Shown here: positions 33,278-43,852 of the stretch, piece by piece
How positions within the stretch are numbered: the first letter of the stretch is position 1
How the letters are laid out: each line of letters starts with the position of its first letter
NCBI RefSeq assembly: GCF_000740055.1
Contig: NZ_BBJM01000007.1
Span: 1-62,647 of the forward strand
Direction: 5' to 3'
From: Secundilactobacillus oryzae JCM 18671
GTDB taxonomy: Bacteria; Bacillota; Bacilli; Lactobacillales; Lactobacillaceae
Length of the DNA: 62,647 nucleotides
Made by a program: the position numbers and the translations under genes
The notes under the pieces: generated by a model
Told to the model about the DNA's origin: nothing
The model's input: only the letters and a program-made list of their open reading frames with translations
The model's database searches: none

Positions 33278-35866
33278 TTGACCAATTTAGGGAAAAATAC
33301 CAAACAACACATTCAGTCTAAGGGGAGACTGAATCTATTAGCATTTATTTTGCCATTTTTAATTATTTGTCTCGTGTTTGCAGCAAAACGCGTTACCCCA
33401 TTCGGTAGCAACAATTTACTCTTCAGCGATATTGGCGCGCAGTACCTGCCGTTTTTGTCAGCATTTCGCCACGCGATTCTGACCCACAATTTTCATCTAT
33501 TCTCGTTTCAGATCGCGCTCGGCGATAACATCACACCGCTCCTCGGCTACTATCTTCTGAGTCCGTTCAATTTGATTGTTCTGCTATTTCCAAAGGCCAT
33601 GCTACCGACGGCGATGAGCGTCATTATTATTTTAAAAATTGCCAGCATCGGCTTAGCCATGAGCATCTTTTTACGGCGGGTTTACCACACCATCGATTAC
33701 ACGATTGTGTGGTTCTCGACGGCATTCAGTTTATGCGGCTTCGTTGCCATGAATTTTTTCACGCTGATGTGGCTAGACGCTTTAATTCTGCTACCACTAG
33801 TGGCATTGGGTATTCACCGTCTCTACAACGTTCACAAGTTTGACCTTTACATTGTCACGCTATTATTGAGTATTATCACGAACTACTACTTAGGCTACAT
33901 GACCTGCCTATTTTCGGTTCTTTACTTCTTCTATTTGATTTTCAAAAATTCGGAAGCTAAGTTACTGCCCACTTTAAAAACGGCAGCCATTAAAATTCGC
34001 GACTTCTTTTTCGCCTCCATTATCACTGGTGGCTTAAGTGCGATTTTGCTCGTACCAACATTTCAAGCCATGCTCACTACTGGTAAAGGCGCCTTCAAAC
34101 TGAGCAGCTTTCTACCTTTGCCGACTTTTGGCTTTGGTGCTTTCACACAATTCGAAGTGGCAAGTGGCAACTATCTCGATCGGATTTTTCACTATCCCAG
34201 CCTCTACGTTGGCCTGTTAATGCTGCTTTTGCTCGTCACGTATTACTACACGGAAGAGATCCCGCAACACTACAAAAATATGTCGGTCTGGCTACTCGGA
34301 ATTTTATTTCTGGGTATGTGGCTCAGGTCTTTCAATACCGTTTGGCACATGATGCAGCAACCCGCTGGATTTCCATTCCGAAACGTCTACTTTTTCTCCT
34401 TCGTCTGCATCATTTTGGCGTTTGAAGCCTGGCAAACTCATCCGGGAAAAGTCCTTAACGACCTGCAAAAACTGGCGGTAATTGCCACAACAATCGGCCT
34501 ACTGCTACTTGGCCGCCTGGGCTTCTTCCTGGACGCCGCGTTAGTCGGTCACAAGTACGAAGCCTTCATCAAGGGACTCATCCCACCCTTTGAATTTTTC
34601 GCCATTTCCTGTTTGATTGTCTTACTGGAAGCCATCTTCCTCTTTGCTAAACGCCAGACCATCTTCTCGCTAGGTGTCATCAGCTTGATTTTGATTGCGG
34701 AGCTCAGCGGGAACTTTTTCAAGGCAATGTATGGCATCCCCTTTGGTAGTCAGCCCCGGTTTAGTCGCGATTTAAAAATTGAACAACGTCAAATCGACCG
34801 GATTACACAAACTGATCATTCTTTTTACCGCATCGACAATCACAGCACCATCATCGCAGATTCTGTAGGGAGTCGCTACAACAGCTATAATGACTCTTTG
34901 TTGTTCAATTACAACGATCTCACCTCATACAGTTCAACTTTGGACAATCAAACGCGCGTCATGCTACGAGATCTTGGCTTATTTAGTAAAAATGAGCGGC
35001 GTATTTCCTCTCAGGGAATTTCTCCGCTAGTCGAAACGTTGGCCGCAACTAAGTACACTAACCATCCTCATCGCAATCAACCTAGCCTGAAATCAAGCTA
35101 CGTTGGCATTGGTTTTGCGATTCCAAAAGCAGCGGCTGAATTCAAGTTGTCGCCATTTGATATTGAGTACAACCAACAAACCTTACTGAATCTAATGGGG
35201 GCGCCGACTAATACGATTCATCCAGTTTCTGAATTAACTCATGACGTCGATCCTGATTCTCAGTTTCCCAAACTGGTTCACCACACGCTCAAATTTAAGG
35301 CCCCCGCTACTGGTCGCCTATATGGTTCTGGCAACCGCATCATCTATGAAAGTTTTAAAGTAAATGGTATCTCACGACGGCCACGGTTCCAATTTGAACA
35401 CGAACGCTTCTTGATTAATTTGGGGACGCATAAACGCGGGGATTCGATTTCCGTCGATTTTCTGGCTGAACCCACGTTGTCCAACCAAGGATCCGATTTC
35501 TTTGCTTACGACGCTACACACTATCATCAATTTATCAAAACACTCAAAGCGCATAAATTCCGACTAGATCCGGATTCAACGGCGACCCGTTTGCACGGTA
35601 CAGTAACCGGATCACGGAAAAACCGATTACTGTTCATGTCCGTTCCAAATCAAACCGGATGGTCGGCCCAAGTAAATGACCGATCCGTCCCCATTCGCGC
35701 CGTTGCGGATCACTTTATGGGAATTCCTTTGAAGCCCGGTAAAAATCACGTTAACTTAACTTATCACGTTCCCGGCTTTTTTGCCGGTGAACTCATTTCT
35801 GCGGTTTCGTTCGGACTACTTGTTCTTTTTGGCTGGCGAATGCGTCACTTCCGCAAAACAAAATAA
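33278..35866 (+). CDS. YfhO family polytopic membrane protein
   Basis: 862 aa with about 12 hydrophobic helices in the N-terminal 480 residues, an extracytoplasmic region (about 490-825), and a final helix near the end. The NNLLFSDIGAQYLPFLSAFRHAI segment and ALGDNITPLLGYYLLSPFNL are family-typical of YfhO, linked to glycosylation of teichoic acids. Starts at TTG 33278, 11 nt after GGAGG. It occupies the position downstream of mnmG where many relatives have rsmG, noc or parAB. Confidence 0.88.
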   Translation: MTNLGKNTKQHIQSKGRLNLLAFILPFLIICLVFAAKRVTPFGSNNLLFSDIGAQYLPFLSAFRHAILTHNFHLFSFQIALGDNITPLLGYYLLSPFNLIVLLFPKAMLPTAMSVIIILKIASIGLAMSIFLRRVYHTIDYTIVWFSTAFSLCGFVAMNFFTLMWLDALILLPLVALGIHRLYNVHKFDLYIVTLLLSIITNYYLGYMTCLFSVLYFFYLIFKNSEAKLLPTLKTAAIKIRDFFFASIITGGLSAILLVPTFQAMLTTGKGAFKLSSFLPLPTFGFGAFTQFEVASGNYLDRIFHYPSLYVGLLMLLLLVTYYYTEEIPQHYKNMSVWLLGILFLGMWLRSFNTVWHMMQQPAGFPFRNVYFFSFVCIILAFEAWQTHPGKVLNDLQKLAVIATTIGLLLLGRLGFFLDAALVGHKYEAFIKGLIPPFEFFAISCLIVLLEAIFLFAKRQTIFSLGVISLILIAELSGNFFKAMYGIPFGSQPRFSRDLKIEQRQIDRITQTDHSFYRIDNHSTIIADSVGSRYNSYNDSLLFNYNDLTSYSSTLDNQTRVMLRDLGLFSKNERRISSQGISPLVETLAATKYTNHPHRNQPSLKSSYVGIGFAIPKAAAEFKLSPFDIEYNQQTLLNLMGAPTNTIHPVSELTHDVDPDSQFPKLVHHTLKFKAPATGRLYGSGNRIIYESFKVNGISRRPRFQFEHERFLINLGTHKRGDSISVDFLAEPTLSNQGSDFFAYDATHYHQFIKTLKAHKFRLDPDSTATRLHGTVTGSRKNRLLFMSVPNQTGWSAQVNDRSVPIRAVADHFMGIPLKPGKNHVNLTYHVPGFFAGELISAVSFGLLVLFGWRMRHFRKTK

Positions 35867-35867
35867 A

Positions 35868-35911
35868 AAAACTGCCGTATCACTCACCTAAGAGTGGTAC
35901 GGCAGTTTTTA
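35868..35911. terminator. Bidirectional terminator between yfhO and mnmG
   Basis: Fifteen-position stem (35871-35885 with 35892-35906, one G-U pair) with A-run before and T-run after; both genes end here. Confidence 0.93.
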
Positions 35912-35913
35912 GA

Positions 35914-37827
35914 TTAACTTGGAATCTTAGCAATTCGACCTTGTTCAATATAAACCGTCAAAATTGCGATATCGGCTGGGTTAACTCCGCTGATCCGGGT
36001 TGCTTGCGCAATCGTTTCAGGCCGAATTTTATTTAACTTTTGGTGTGCTTCGGTAGCTAAACCGTCGATGGCATCGTAATCGATGCGTTCTGGAATCTTC
36101 TTATCTTCCATCTTCTTCATCCGCGCCACGTTGGCTTCCGCCTTCTTAATGTAGCCATCGTATTTGATACGAACTTCAACTTGCTCGATAACCCGACGAT
36201 CAAGTGGTTCCTCGGTCGCTGGAATAAACCGTAGCAAGTCATTGTATGAAACAAGTGGACGACGTAAGAAGTCCGCAGCTAAAACGCCATCTTGAAGTGG
36301 CTTTTCATTATGAGAAACGACAAATTCGTTGACCTCATCTGAAGGCTTGATTCGGATTTGGTTCAAACGGGCAATTTCAGCTTCAACAGCATCCCGCTTT
36401 GCATGGAATCTTGCGAGGCGCTCGTCTGAAATTAAGCCGAGTTCGTAACCCTTTTCCGTCAAACGCATATCGGCGTTATCGTGGCGAAGAATCAAACGGT
36501 ATTCTGCTCGACTCGTTAGCAACCGGTAAGGCTCGTTAGTTCCCTTGGTTACCAAATCATCAATCATGACACCGATGTAACCCTCTGAGCGCTTGATTGT
36601 GAATTGACCCTTGTCGAGGGCACGGAGACCCGCGTTAATTCCCGCAATTAGCCCTTGACCAGCAGCTTCTTCGTAACCAGAAGTTCCGTTTGTTTGACCA
36701 GCCGTGTAAAGGTTCTTGATGGTCTTTGTTTCGAGCGTTGGTTTCAATTGGTAAGGTGACACGACGTCGTATTCGATGGCGTATCCTGGACGCATCATTT
36801 CGGCTGATTCAAGTCCCTTGATTGAGTGCAAAATTTGTTGTTGCACTTCTTCAGGCATTGAAGTTGAAAGACCTTGAACGTAACATTCCTTAGTATTACG
36901 GCCTTCAGGTTCCAAGAAGAGTTGATGGCGTTTCTTATCTGCGAAACGCACAATCTTATCTTCGATAGAAGGACAATAACGTGGGCCCACACCTTCAATC
37001 ACACCAGAAAACATTGGCGCGCGGTCGAGGTTTTCACGAATAATCTCATGTGTCTTTTCGTTAGTGTAAGTTAACCAACAAGACAATTGGTTCTTCAAAG
37101 CCAAGTAGTCTTCGTCAGGCGTTTCAAAACTAAAGTGGTTAGGCTCAACGTCACCAGGTTGCTCCTCAGTTTCGTCATACTTGATGGTGGTTCCATCAAC
37201 TCGAGGTGGGGTACCCGTCTTAAAACGTTCGAGGTGAAGCCCCATCTTCTCAAGGTTAGCTGTTAGCTTCATTGCTGGACGTGAGTTGTTAGGACCGGAT
37301 GAATACATTAATTCACCGATGATAATCTTACCTCGGGCAGCCGTTCCGGCACAAACCACAACGGCCTTTGCGCGGTAAGTGGCACCAGTATCAGTCACAA
37401 CACCGCGACACTCGCCATCTTCCACAATGAGGTCGTCCACGACACCCTGACGAAGGGTTAAATTAGGTTCATTTTCGATAGTGTTCTTCATTTCAGCATG
37501 GTAAGCGTGCTTGTCAGCTTGGGCACGCAAAGCGCGGACAGCTGGTCCCTTACCAGTGTTTAACATTCTCATTTGAACGTAGGTCTTGTCTATGTTCCGA
37601 CCCATTTCGCCACCAAGGGCGTCAATTTCCCGAACAACGATTCCCTTCGCAGGTCCACCAACGGATGGGTTACATGGCATAAAGGCCACCATGTCCAAAT
37701 TGATGGTCATGAGTAGCGTCTTGTTTCCCATTCGGGCGGCTGCAAGTGCGGCTTCGGATCCAGCGTGACCTGCACCAACGACGATAACGTCGTATTCGTC
37801 GCCATTATAAGCTCTTACTTCAGTCAT
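35914..37827 (-). CDS. mnmG: tRNA uridine-5-carboxymethylaminomethyl modification enzyme MnmG (GidA)
   Basis: FAD enzyme which with MnmE installs the cmnm5 group at wobble U34 of tRNAs. 637 aa. Visible are the FAD loop [19 protein letters not shown], the GidA signatures [12 protein letters not shown] and [16 protein letters not shown], and the C-terminal MnmE-binding part ending in [11 protein letters not shown]. It follows mnmE by about 44 nt containing a parS site, so the operon carries a centromere element. Confidence 0.97.
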   Translation of the reverse strand: MTEVRAYNGDEYDVIVVGAGHAGSEAALAAARMGNKTLLMTINLDMVAFMPCNPSVGGPAKGIVVREIDALGGEMGRNIDKTYVQMRMLNTGKGPAVRALRAQADKHAYHAEMKNTIENEPNLTLRQGVVDDLIVEDGECRGVVTDTGATYRAKAVVVCAGTAARGKIIIGELMYSSGPNNSRPAMKLTANLEKMGLHLERFKTGTPPRVDGTTIKYDETEEQPGDVEPNHFSFETPDEDYLALKNQLSCWLTYTNEKTHEIIRENLDRAPMFSGVIEGVGPRYCPSIEDKIVRFADKKRHQLFLEPEGRNTKECYVQGLSTSMPEEVQQQILHSIKGLESAEMMRPGYAIEYDVVSPYQLKPTLETKTIKNLYTAGQTNGTSGYEEAAGQGLIAGINAGLRALDKGQFTIKRSEGYIGVMIDDLVTKGTNEPYRLLTSRAEYRLILRHDNADMRLTEKGYELGLISDERLARFHAKRDAVEAEIARLNQIRIKPSDEVNEFVVSHNEKPLQDGVLAADFLRRPLVSYNDLLRFIPATEEPLDRRVIEQVEVRIKYDGYIKKAEANVARMKKMEDKKIPERIDYDAIDGLATEAHQKLNKIRPETIAQATRISGVNPADIAILTVYIEQGRIAKIPS

Positions 37828-37848
37828 TCCCTCTAACTCCTTTTGTAT

Positions 37849-37864
37849 TGTTTCACGTGAAACA
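37849..37864. promoter_or_regulatory. parS centromere site (perfect palindrome)
   Basis: A second exact TGTTTCACGTGAAACA, in the mnmE-mnmG gap about 4.4 kb left of dnaA. Confidence 0.95.
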
Positions 37865-37871
37865 TCTCTTT

Positions 37872-39263
37872 TTATTTTCCGACACAGAACTGGCTAAATA
37901 ATTGATCTAGCAGCTCATCTTGATAACTATCCCCGGTGATTTCACCTAGGTAGCTCCAACAACGGGTCATATCGATTTGCACGAGGTCTACTGGCATTCC
38001 AGCTTCGATACCGTGCAAAACATCATCCAACGCATTTTCAGCCTGCTTAAGGAGGCCAATATGCCGGGCGTTTGTGACCATCACGTTGTTTTGATTACTT
38101 TCGATTCCCTCGTTGAAGAACATGTCGGCAATCCGTTCTTCTAACTGATCTAGTCCTGAGTTAGTTAAAACGGAAGTCCCGATAATATCCTCGGGTTGCG
38201 CCCACTCAGCAAGATCTTCGTCAGAAACCTGACGAGGTAAGTCGGTTTTATTTAAGATAACCAAGCGCTTCTTGTCGGCCGTTAACCGCAAGAGCTCTTT
38301 ATCTTCTTCAATTAATGGCTCACTAGCATTAATCACAACCATAATTAAATCCGCCGTATTAATGGCTTGTCGAGAACGCTCTACCCCGATTTTTTCCACT
38401 TTATCATCCGTATCGCGAATTCCGGCTGTATCCACCAGTTTCAATGGAACACCACGAACATTAACGAATTCTTCGATCACGTCACGCGTCGTCCCAGCGA
38501 CGTCCGTTACAATGGCTTTATCTTCATGAAGCAAATGGTTTAGTAAACTGGATTTTCCCACATTTGGCCGACCGACAATTGCCGTTGCCAAGCCATCACG
38601 GAGTACTTTACCTTGTTTTGCTGTTTTTAATAATTGGTCGATTGACTGACGAACCTCGGTTGCCTTTTCCTTTAATAGGTTGGTCGTTAAGGTTTCGACA
38701 TCATCGTACTCTGGATAATCGATGTTAACTTCAACTTGTGCTAACACCTCAAGAATATCTTGTCGTAAGTTTTTAATGAGTCGTGACAGTGACCCATCAA
38801 GTTGGTTAAGGGCAACTTTCATGGAACGATCCGTCTTTGCTCGAATCAAATCCATGACCGCCTCGGCCTGTGACAGGTCCAGACGGCCGTTTAAGAAGGC
38901 CCGCTTGGTGAATTCCCCTGGCTCAGCCATTCGAGCACCCTGGCTCAAAATAAGCTGTAAAATCTCATTAGTCGCCACGAGGCCACCATGACAGTTCACC
39001 TCAACGACATCCTCTTTTGTATATGTTTTAGGCGCCCGCATTACGGAAACCATGACCTCATCCACAACACTTTTCGTTTCGACGTCTAAGATATGACCAT
39101 AGTTAATCGTGTGACTGTCGACTTGATCTAAATTTTTGCCTTTATATAAGTGATTAACGATACCAATTGCGTCTTCGCCACTCACCCGAATGATGGAAAT
39201 TCCACCCTCTCCAGGCGGCGTTGCAATTGCCGCAATAGTATCGAATTCTGTTGTTGCTGACAT
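37872..39263 (-). CDS. mnmE: tRNA modification GTPase MnmE (TrmE)
   Basis: GTPase partner of MnmG, 463 aa. Folate-binding N-terminal domain ([20 protein letters not shown]), helical domain, then the G domain with GRPNVGKSS (P-loop), [19 protein letters not shown], and the C-terminal essential cysteine FCVGK. Start ATG 39263 follows AGGAGG. Confidence 0.97.
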   Translation of the reverse strand: MSATTEFDTIAAIATPPGEGGISIIRVSGEDAIGIVNHLYKGKNLDQVDSHTINYGHILDVETKSVVDEVMVSVMRAPKTYTKEDVVEVNCHGGLVATNEILQLILSQGARMAEPGEFTKRAFLNGRLDLSQAEAVMDLIRAKTDRSMKVALNQLDGSLSRLIKNLRQDILEVLAQVEVNIDYPEYDDVETLTTNLLKEKATEVRQSIDQLLKTAKQGKVLRDGLATAIVGRPNVGKSSLLNHLLHEDKAIVTDVAGTTRDVIEEFVNVRGVPLKLVDTAGIRDTDDKVEKIGVERSRQAINTADLIMVVINASEPLIEEDKELLRLTADKKRLVILNKTDLPRQVSDEDLAEWAQPEDIIGTSVLTNSGLDQLEERIADMFFNEGIESNQNNVMVTNARHIGLLKQAENALDDVLHGIEAGMPVDLVQIDMTRCWSYLGEITGDSYQDELLDQLFSQFCVGK

Positions 39264-39291
39264 GTTTTGTCCTCCTAATTGCTCATGACCG

Positions 39292-39343
39292 CACAAAAAA
39301 AGTGCCCACTCCATGCCACCTAATAGCATGGATAAAGCACTTT
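39292..39343 (-). terminator. Terminator between khpB and mnmE
   Basis: Minus-strand hairpin AAAGTGC/GCACTTT with an inner CCATGC/GCATGG stem, followed by a long U-run. It separates the rpmH-rnpA-yidC-khpB unit from mnmEG. Confidence 0.85.
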
Positions 39344-39431
39344 GACTACTTTATCTATTTAAGATAAGAATGATTGCTTCTAATATAAAATGGATTGCCC
39401 GCTTTGTCAATCAAATTTGGGCGGATTCAGA

Positions 39432-40154
39432 TTACAATTTCGGTGCGATTACGACTGCTCGTCTTGGTTCCTTACCAGCAGAATAGGTAATCACGTGGTG
39501 GTTCTGGCCTAGTGTTGAGTGGATTTGCTTCCGTTCAAACGCAGGCATTGGATCCAAATAGACGGGTTTCCCACTCGCCACAACTTCACGAGCCATGTTG
39601 TCGGCCAAACGAGTTAGCGTTTCTGCCCGACGCTCACGATAACCGGAAACATCTAATTCAACCTCAAGATGCGCTGCCCCTTTATGGTTCAAATAAATTT
39701 GTGCAAGACTTTGCAAAGCGTTGATGGTTCGACCGTGCTTACCAATCAAAAGTCCTTCATCTTCCGTTGTGTAACGAATGGTGACCTGTCGAGAAACCAA
39801 TTCCGTATCCGAGGTTGCGTCAACGCCTAATTGTTCAATAACGTCGGCCAAATAATCCTCAAGCTCGGCAACGGCCTGTTCGTTGGACTTAGATCTCGTA
39901 TGTTTACTGCTGGGTGTCGCTTTCTCTTGGCTCACGGTCTTAGGTTCATTTGATGCCTTTTTTACCGTGTTTGATTTTTCGGTGCTTTTTGCCACTTTGG
40001 TGATGTTAACCTCCGCAAGCCGCTTTCCAATTCCCAGAAAGCCGCGTCGGGGTTGAACTTCAACCGAAATTTGGGCATGGTCTCGATTCAGCTGCAGTGT
40101 TGAAAGGCCTGCCTCAATTGCTGCCTCAACTGTTGCACCTTTAAAAATCGTCAT
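39432..40154 (-). CDS. khpB: RNA-binding protein KhpB (Jag/EloR)
   Basis: 240 aa: Jag_N domain (GATVEAAIEAGLSTL), Lys/Ser-rich linker (about 55-95), KH domain (TEDEGLLIGKHGRTINALQSL) and R3H domain (residues about 175-240). It binds RNA together with KhpA and influences cell elongation. It lies just downstream of yidC as in most Firmicutes. Confidence 0.95.
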   Translation of the reverse strand: MTIFKGATVEAAIEAGLSTLQLNRDHAQISVEVQPRRGFLGIGKRLAEVNITKVAKSTEKSNTVKKASNEPKTVSQEKATPSSKHTRSKSNEQAVAELEDYLADVIEQLGVDATSDTELVSRQVTIRYTTEDEGLLIGKHGRTINALQSLAQIYLNHKGAAHLEVELDVSGYRERRAETLTRLADNMAREVVASGKPVYLDPMPAFERKQIHSTLGQNHHVITYSAGKEPRRAVVIAPKL

Positions 40155-40255
40155 GACTATTTCCTCCTATGATAACTTGTAACACTTCCGTTCAATAATC
40201 CAGATTAGATTTTATCACACAATCCGTTGAAATAAAGGACTTTATGATGAGAAGT

Positions 40256-40288
40256 CAAAAAAATCCCCAATCAAAAATTGATTGAGGA
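40256..40288 (-). terminator. Terminator after yidC
   Basis: Minus-strand stem TCCTCAATCAA/TTGATTGGGGA (40278-40288 with 40264-40274) followed by a seven-U run; khpB lies beyond it, so khpB must be reached by read-through or another promoter. Confidence 0.85.
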
Positions 40289-40308
40289 CTCGAAATAATC
40301 AGTGTTAA

Positions 40309-41142
40309 TTATTTGCGGCGGCTCTTTTTGGCTCGTTGAATGGCCTTTTTCTTAGCCCGTTCACGATTCTGCTGCTCGCGTTGCTTCGTTTCCCGTTCAC
40401 GCTGAATCTTCCATGGGTTTTGAATCAACATTGTTTGTCCCGCTTGGAACGCATTGGTGATTACCCAGTAAAGGGACAGTGCGGCTGGCACGTTTAACGC
40501 AGTGAAGAAGATAATGATTGGCATCCCGATGGTCATCATCGTGGTCATACTGTTGCCTTCTGGTTGTGACTTCATCGATAACCAAGAACTGATGAAGGTA
40601 AAGACGGCAGCTAAGATAGGAAGCACGAAATATGGATCCTTATCCCCTAGCTTGAGCCAGAGGAAGCCCCCTGTTCTCAAAGCTTCTGTCCGCCAGATGG
40701 CCTGGTACAGCGCCCAGATGATTGGTAATTGCACAATCAATGGTAAACAACCGGCTACCGGATTAACGCCAGCCTCAGAATATAACTTCTGTTGTTCTTC
40801 ACGCAGTTTTTGCATGGTTTCCGTGTCGCGAGAAGAATACTTCTTTTGGAGCGCCTTAAGCTGAGGTTGAATTTCTTGAGTACGACGCATACTGCGCGTT
40901 TGGAAAATCATCAATGGTAAAATGACAATCCGCACCAAGATCGTAAAGACGATAATTCCCATCCCATAACTGCCACCAAAAAGGTTAGACAGCCAGATAA
41001 TGGCACGCGAGAAGTTTAAGACGATTAAGCCATCCCAAATTCCCGTACTATTATTTGTAATCGGCTTGTTACTACAAGCGGTTAAGATGAGGACTAATCC
41101 AACGAGCGCCAAGCTCAATAAGATACGTCTGTATTTTTTCAC
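40309..41142 (-). CDS. yidC: Membrane protein insertase YidC, lipoprotein form
   Basis: 277 aa. Lipoprotein signal peptide with lipobox LTAC (Cys about 23), five transmembrane helices of the OxaA core including SLFYGMG-type NLFGGSYGMGIIVFTILVRIVILPL, and a basic C-terminal tail that binds ribosomes. Starts with GTG, overlapping the rnpA stop by one base (TAGTG). Confidence 0.96.
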   Translation of the reverse strand: MKKYRRILLSLALVGLVLILTACSNKPITNNSTGIWDGLIVLNFSRAIIWLSNLFGGSYGMGIIVFTILVRIVILPLMIFQTRSMRRTQEIQPQLKALQKKYSSRDTETMQKLREEQQKLYSEAGVNPVAGCLPLIVQLPIIWALYQAIWRTEALRTGGFLWLKLGDKDPYFVLPILAAVFTFISSWLSMKSQPEGNSMTTMMTIGMPIIIFFTALNVPAALSLYWVITNAFQAGQTMLIQNPWKIQRERETKQREQQNRERAKKKAIQRAKKSRRK

Positions 41143-41501
41143 TATTTTTCCTCACTATAATCAGAGTCAAGTAATTTTGCTAACTTCAATACGTGGATCA
41201 AGTGATGTTTCGTTTCTTCCATTGATAACTGGTCAGCCCGTGGACGAGCAATAACTAGAAAATCAACGTCTTGCTTCAAATACGGCTTTAACTCCAGCAA
41301 TGATTGCCGGATTCTTCTCTTGACCCAGTTACGATGAACCGCGTTACCAACTTTCTTACCAACGGAAATCCCAACCCGAAAATGCGGTTGGTCTTTTTTC
41401 TCCATTGCATAGATGACAAATTGACGATTTGCCACCGACTGACGGGTTTCAAAAACTTCTTGAAATTCCGTTTCTTTTTTAATGCGGTATGATTTTCGCA
41501 T
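41142..41501 (-). CDS. rnpA: Ribonuclease P protein component
   Basis: 119 aa with the RNA-binding RNR signature [18 protein letters not shown] and [17 protein letters not shown]-terminus. It assists RNase P RNA in trimming tRNA 5' ends. Immediately downstream of rpmH across a terminator-like hairpin. Confidence 0.96.
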   Translation of the reverse strand: MRKSYRIKKETEFQEVFETRQSVANRQFVIYAMEKKDQPHFRVGISVGKKVGNAVHRNWVKRRIRQSLLELKPYLKQDVDFLVIARPRADQLSMEETKHHLIHVLKLAKLLDSDYSEEK

Positions 41502-41569
41502 GATACATCTCCAGAATGTGTCGAATCCGTACTAACTGACAACAAAAATAGTCGCGACCAAATTCAGCG

Positions 41570-41599
41570 AAAAAGAAAAGACCACTGAACGGTCAGTGG
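41570..41599 (-). terminator. Attenuator/terminator between rpmH and rnpA
   Basis: Seven-bp minus-strand stem CCACTGA/TCAGTGG with four-base loop, followed by TCTTTTCTTTTT. It probably makes rpmH mRNA more abundant than rnpA. Confidence 0.75.
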
Positions 41600-41601
41600 C
41601 C

Positions 41602-41736
41602 TTATGCAGATAATACTTTTCTGCCTTTTTGGCGTCTACGAGCTAATACGTTACGACCGTTGCTTGTACTCATACGCTTACGGAAGCCGTGTACACGTTG
41701 ACGGTGACGTTTCTTTGGTTGGTATGTTCTCTTCAT
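41602..41736 (-). CDS. rpmH: 50S ribosomal protein L34
   Basis: 44 aa, highly basic: [18 protein letters not shown] with the [22 protein letters not shown] continuation and LSA end. Ribosome-binding site AGGAGG lies 8-9 nt upstream of ATG 41736. It is the first gene left of oriC, transcribed away from the origin. Confidence 0.97.
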   Translation of the reverse strand: MKRTYQPKKRHRQRVHGFRKRMSTSNGRNVLARRRQKGRKVLSA

Positions 41737-41815
41737 AAGGACACCTCCTACTTAATCGCTATTTTAAAAGCTGAATTATTTACATCATAGATTTTCCTAA
41801 ATGCATTTCCTGAAT

Positions 41816-41843
41816 ATAATATCACACTAATTAGGAACTTCAA
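41816..41843 (-). promoter_or_regulatory. rpmH promoter
   Basis: TTGAAG (41838-41843), 16-nt spacer, TATTAT (41816-41821) on the minus strand. Confidence 0.65.
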
Positions 41844-41899
41844 AGGAGAATTTTCAATTTTGTGAGCTTTCTGTGTTTTTTAAATTTTGTTTCATACAC

Positions 41900-42180
41900 A
41901 GAGCCTGTGGATAACTTGTGGATAGCATTTATTTTATCCACCGGATTCCCACAAATTTATCCCCCAATTCACAGGCACTGAATCATTCTATAAACTACCC
42001 TGTTGAAACTGTTAATAACTTGTGAAACACTTGATTATATAGCATATTTTGTCCACAAGTATCTGTGGACAAGTCGATTTTTTTTGAAAATCACCAGAGT
42101 TATTCACACCCCTGTGGAAAAGTTTTTGACACCCTGTGAAACATTTATGAACAGGTTCGTTTGCCTGTGGAAAACTCATT
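41900..42180. other. oriC, upstream DnaA-box cluster (left of dnaA)
   Basis: Two perfect boxes (41906-41914 on minus; 42100-42108 on plus, TTATTCACA) plus one-mismatch boxes at 41917-41925, 41934-41942, 42049-42057, 42064-42072, 42113-42121 and 42166-42174. They fill the rpmH-dnaA gap, as in Bacillus incA/B. Confidence 0.92.
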
Positions 42181-42196
42181 TTTTTCATGCTAAACT
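42168..42196 (+). promoter_or_regulatory. Possible dnaA promoter overlapping a DnaA box
   Basis: TAAACT (42191-42196) with an extended TGC and TGGAAA 17 nt upstream; the -35 coincides with a near-consensus DnaA box, consistent with autoregulation. Confidence 0.4.
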
Positions 42197-42229
42197 GAAT
42201 CTACAATTTCACATAAAGGAGGAATAACT

Positions 42230-43573
42230 TTGCTTGATCTTCAGTCAACTTGGGATGCAATCGCTGAAAGTTTCCGTGAAATTTCAACGCCAGTGACTTA
42301 TTCAACCTGGATAGCGAGCGCAGAACCCATATCTTTAATTAATCGGCAACTTACGATCAAGCTTCCATCAGCACTACATAGAGATTATTGGGAAAATAAC
42401 CTTACGCAGGAGCTCGTGGCTTTTGCGTACCAAGCCACCCATGAGGATATTCAACCGGACTTCATCATTGATTCGGATCTGACGGAAGAAAAAAAATCTA
42501 CCACAGAGACGACTTCTGATGGACCAGGACTCATTCCTACTTTTATGAAGGAAACGAAGTTAAATCCGAAGTATACATTTGATACTTTTGTTATTGGAAA
42601 AGGTAATCAAATGGCTCATGCTGCGGCGTTAGTCGTTTCGGAAGAGCCCGGCAAAATGTACAATCCGCTGTTCTTTTATGGTGGTGTTGGCTTGGGTAAG
42701 ACCCACTTGATGCACGCGATTGGAAACAAGATGATGGCGGACAAACCTGGTACCCGTGTTAAATATGTGACGAGTGAGGCCTTTACCAATGACTTCATTA
42801 ACGCAATTCAAACTCGGACACAGGAACAATTTCGTCAGGAATACCGTAACGCCGACCTTTTGCTGGTCGATGACATTCAGTTCTTTGCTGATAAGGAAGG
42901 AACTCAAGAAGAATTCTTCCATACTTTCAACTCATTATATGATGATGGCAAACAAATCGTTTTGACATCCGACCGGTTACCACGCGAAATCCCCAAGCTG
43001 CAAGACCGCTTAGTTTCAAGGTTTGCCTGGGGGTTATCTGTGGATATCACCCCACCTGATTTGGAGACGCGGATTGCCATTCTTCGTAACAAAGCGAATG
43101 CGGATCAAATCGACATCCCCGATGACACTTTGAGTTACATCGCGGGCCAAATTGATTCCAACGTTCGTGAGCTCGAAGGTGCGCTATCCCGTGTTCACGC
43201 TTATGCCAAGCTAAAGAACACGCCAATTTCCACTGATTTAGTCGCCAAATCGTTGCAAAGCCTGAACCTTGGCAATGCACATACGGAGATTACAATCTTG
43301 GCCATCCAAAACACTGTGGCCAACTACTACCACGTCTCATTGGCTGACCTTAAGGGTAAAAAGCGGATGAAATCAATCGTTATGCCACGGCAGATTGCCA
43401 TGTACTTGGCGCGCGAGTTGACTGATAGCTCACTACCTAAGATTGGAAATGAGTTTGGTGGCAAGGATCATACGACCGTTATTCATGCTTACGAAAAGAT
43501 TACTGAGTCGCTTAAGCACGACGACAATCTTAAGAGCGAGCTCGATGACATCAAAAATGAACTAAAAAGATAA
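42230..43573 (+). CDS. dnaA: Chromosomal replication initiator protein DnaA
   Basis: 447 aa. Domain I (residues 1-80, [22 protein letters not shown]), short linker II, AAA+ domain III with Walker [10 protein letters not shown] (151-159) and Walker [10 protein letters not shown], and domain IV with the DNA-binding signature [15 protein letters not shown]. Translation begins at TTG 42230, 7 nt after AAAGGAGG. It starts replication by binding the flanking boxes. Confidence 0.98.
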   Translation: MLDLQSTWDAIAESFREISTPVTYSTWIASAEPISLINRQLTIKLPSALHRDYWENNLTQELVAFAYQATHEDIQPDFIIDSDLTEEKKSTTETTSDGPGLIPTFMKETKLNPKYTFDTFVIGKGNQMAHAAALVVSEEPGKMYNPLFFYGGVGLGKTHLMHAIGNKMMADKPGTRVKYVTSEAFTNDFINAIQTRTQEQFRQEYRNADLLLVDDIQFFADKEGTQEEFFHTFNSLYDDGKQIVLTSDRLPREIPKLQDRLVSRFAWGLSVDITPPDLETRIAILRNKANADQIDIPDDTLSYIAGQIDSNVRELEGALSRVHAYAKLKNTPISTDLVAKSLQSLNLGNAHTEITILAIQNTVANYYHVSLADLKGKKRMKSIVMPRQIAMYLARELTDSSLPKIGNEFGGKDHTTVIHAYEKITESLKHDDNLKSELDDIKNELKR

Positions 43574-43581
43574 TCTTTAAG

Positions 43582-43634
43582 AGTAGTTACTTATCCTAAA
43601 ATTAAAATTATGGGATTAAGGACTGCTTTTTTTA
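43582..43634 (+). terminator. Terminator of dnaA
   Basis: Imperfect long stem AGTAGT-CTTATCC with GGGAT-AAG-ACTGCT and a T7 run. Confidence 0.7.
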
Positions 43635-43686
43635 TGGTTTTTAAGCTATCATGGGTTTAGTAACTTTTACCTGTCAATTTGTCCAC

Positions 43687-43830
43687 TGTGGATAAAAAAG
43701 GAAAACTCCCGAAGTTATCCACAAGTTACGCACAGGCAATGTTTCTTAGTAGGCTAATGTTCGTCATAGTTATCCACAGTATCAACTGCCCTACTACGAC
43801 TTCTATCTTTTATTAATTAATATAATTACA
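43687..43830. other. oriC, unwinding region between dnaA and dnaN (incC-like)
   Basis: Perfect DnaA boxes at 43687-43695 (minus), 43715-43723 and 43770-43778 (plus), and a near box at 43726-43734. The last box is followed by a short GC-rich segment (CTGCCC) and the triplets CTA-CTA-CGA-CTT-CTA (43791-43805), then AT-rich TTTTATTAATTAATATAATT. This is the basal unwinding system layout with DnaA-trios. Confidence 0.9.
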
Positions 43831-43852
43831 ACTAAGGAGTGACACACCCATT

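Noticed and set aside
39264-39329. Longer mnmE start
   Set aside because: It runs into the upstream terminator; AGGAGG precedes ATG 39263.
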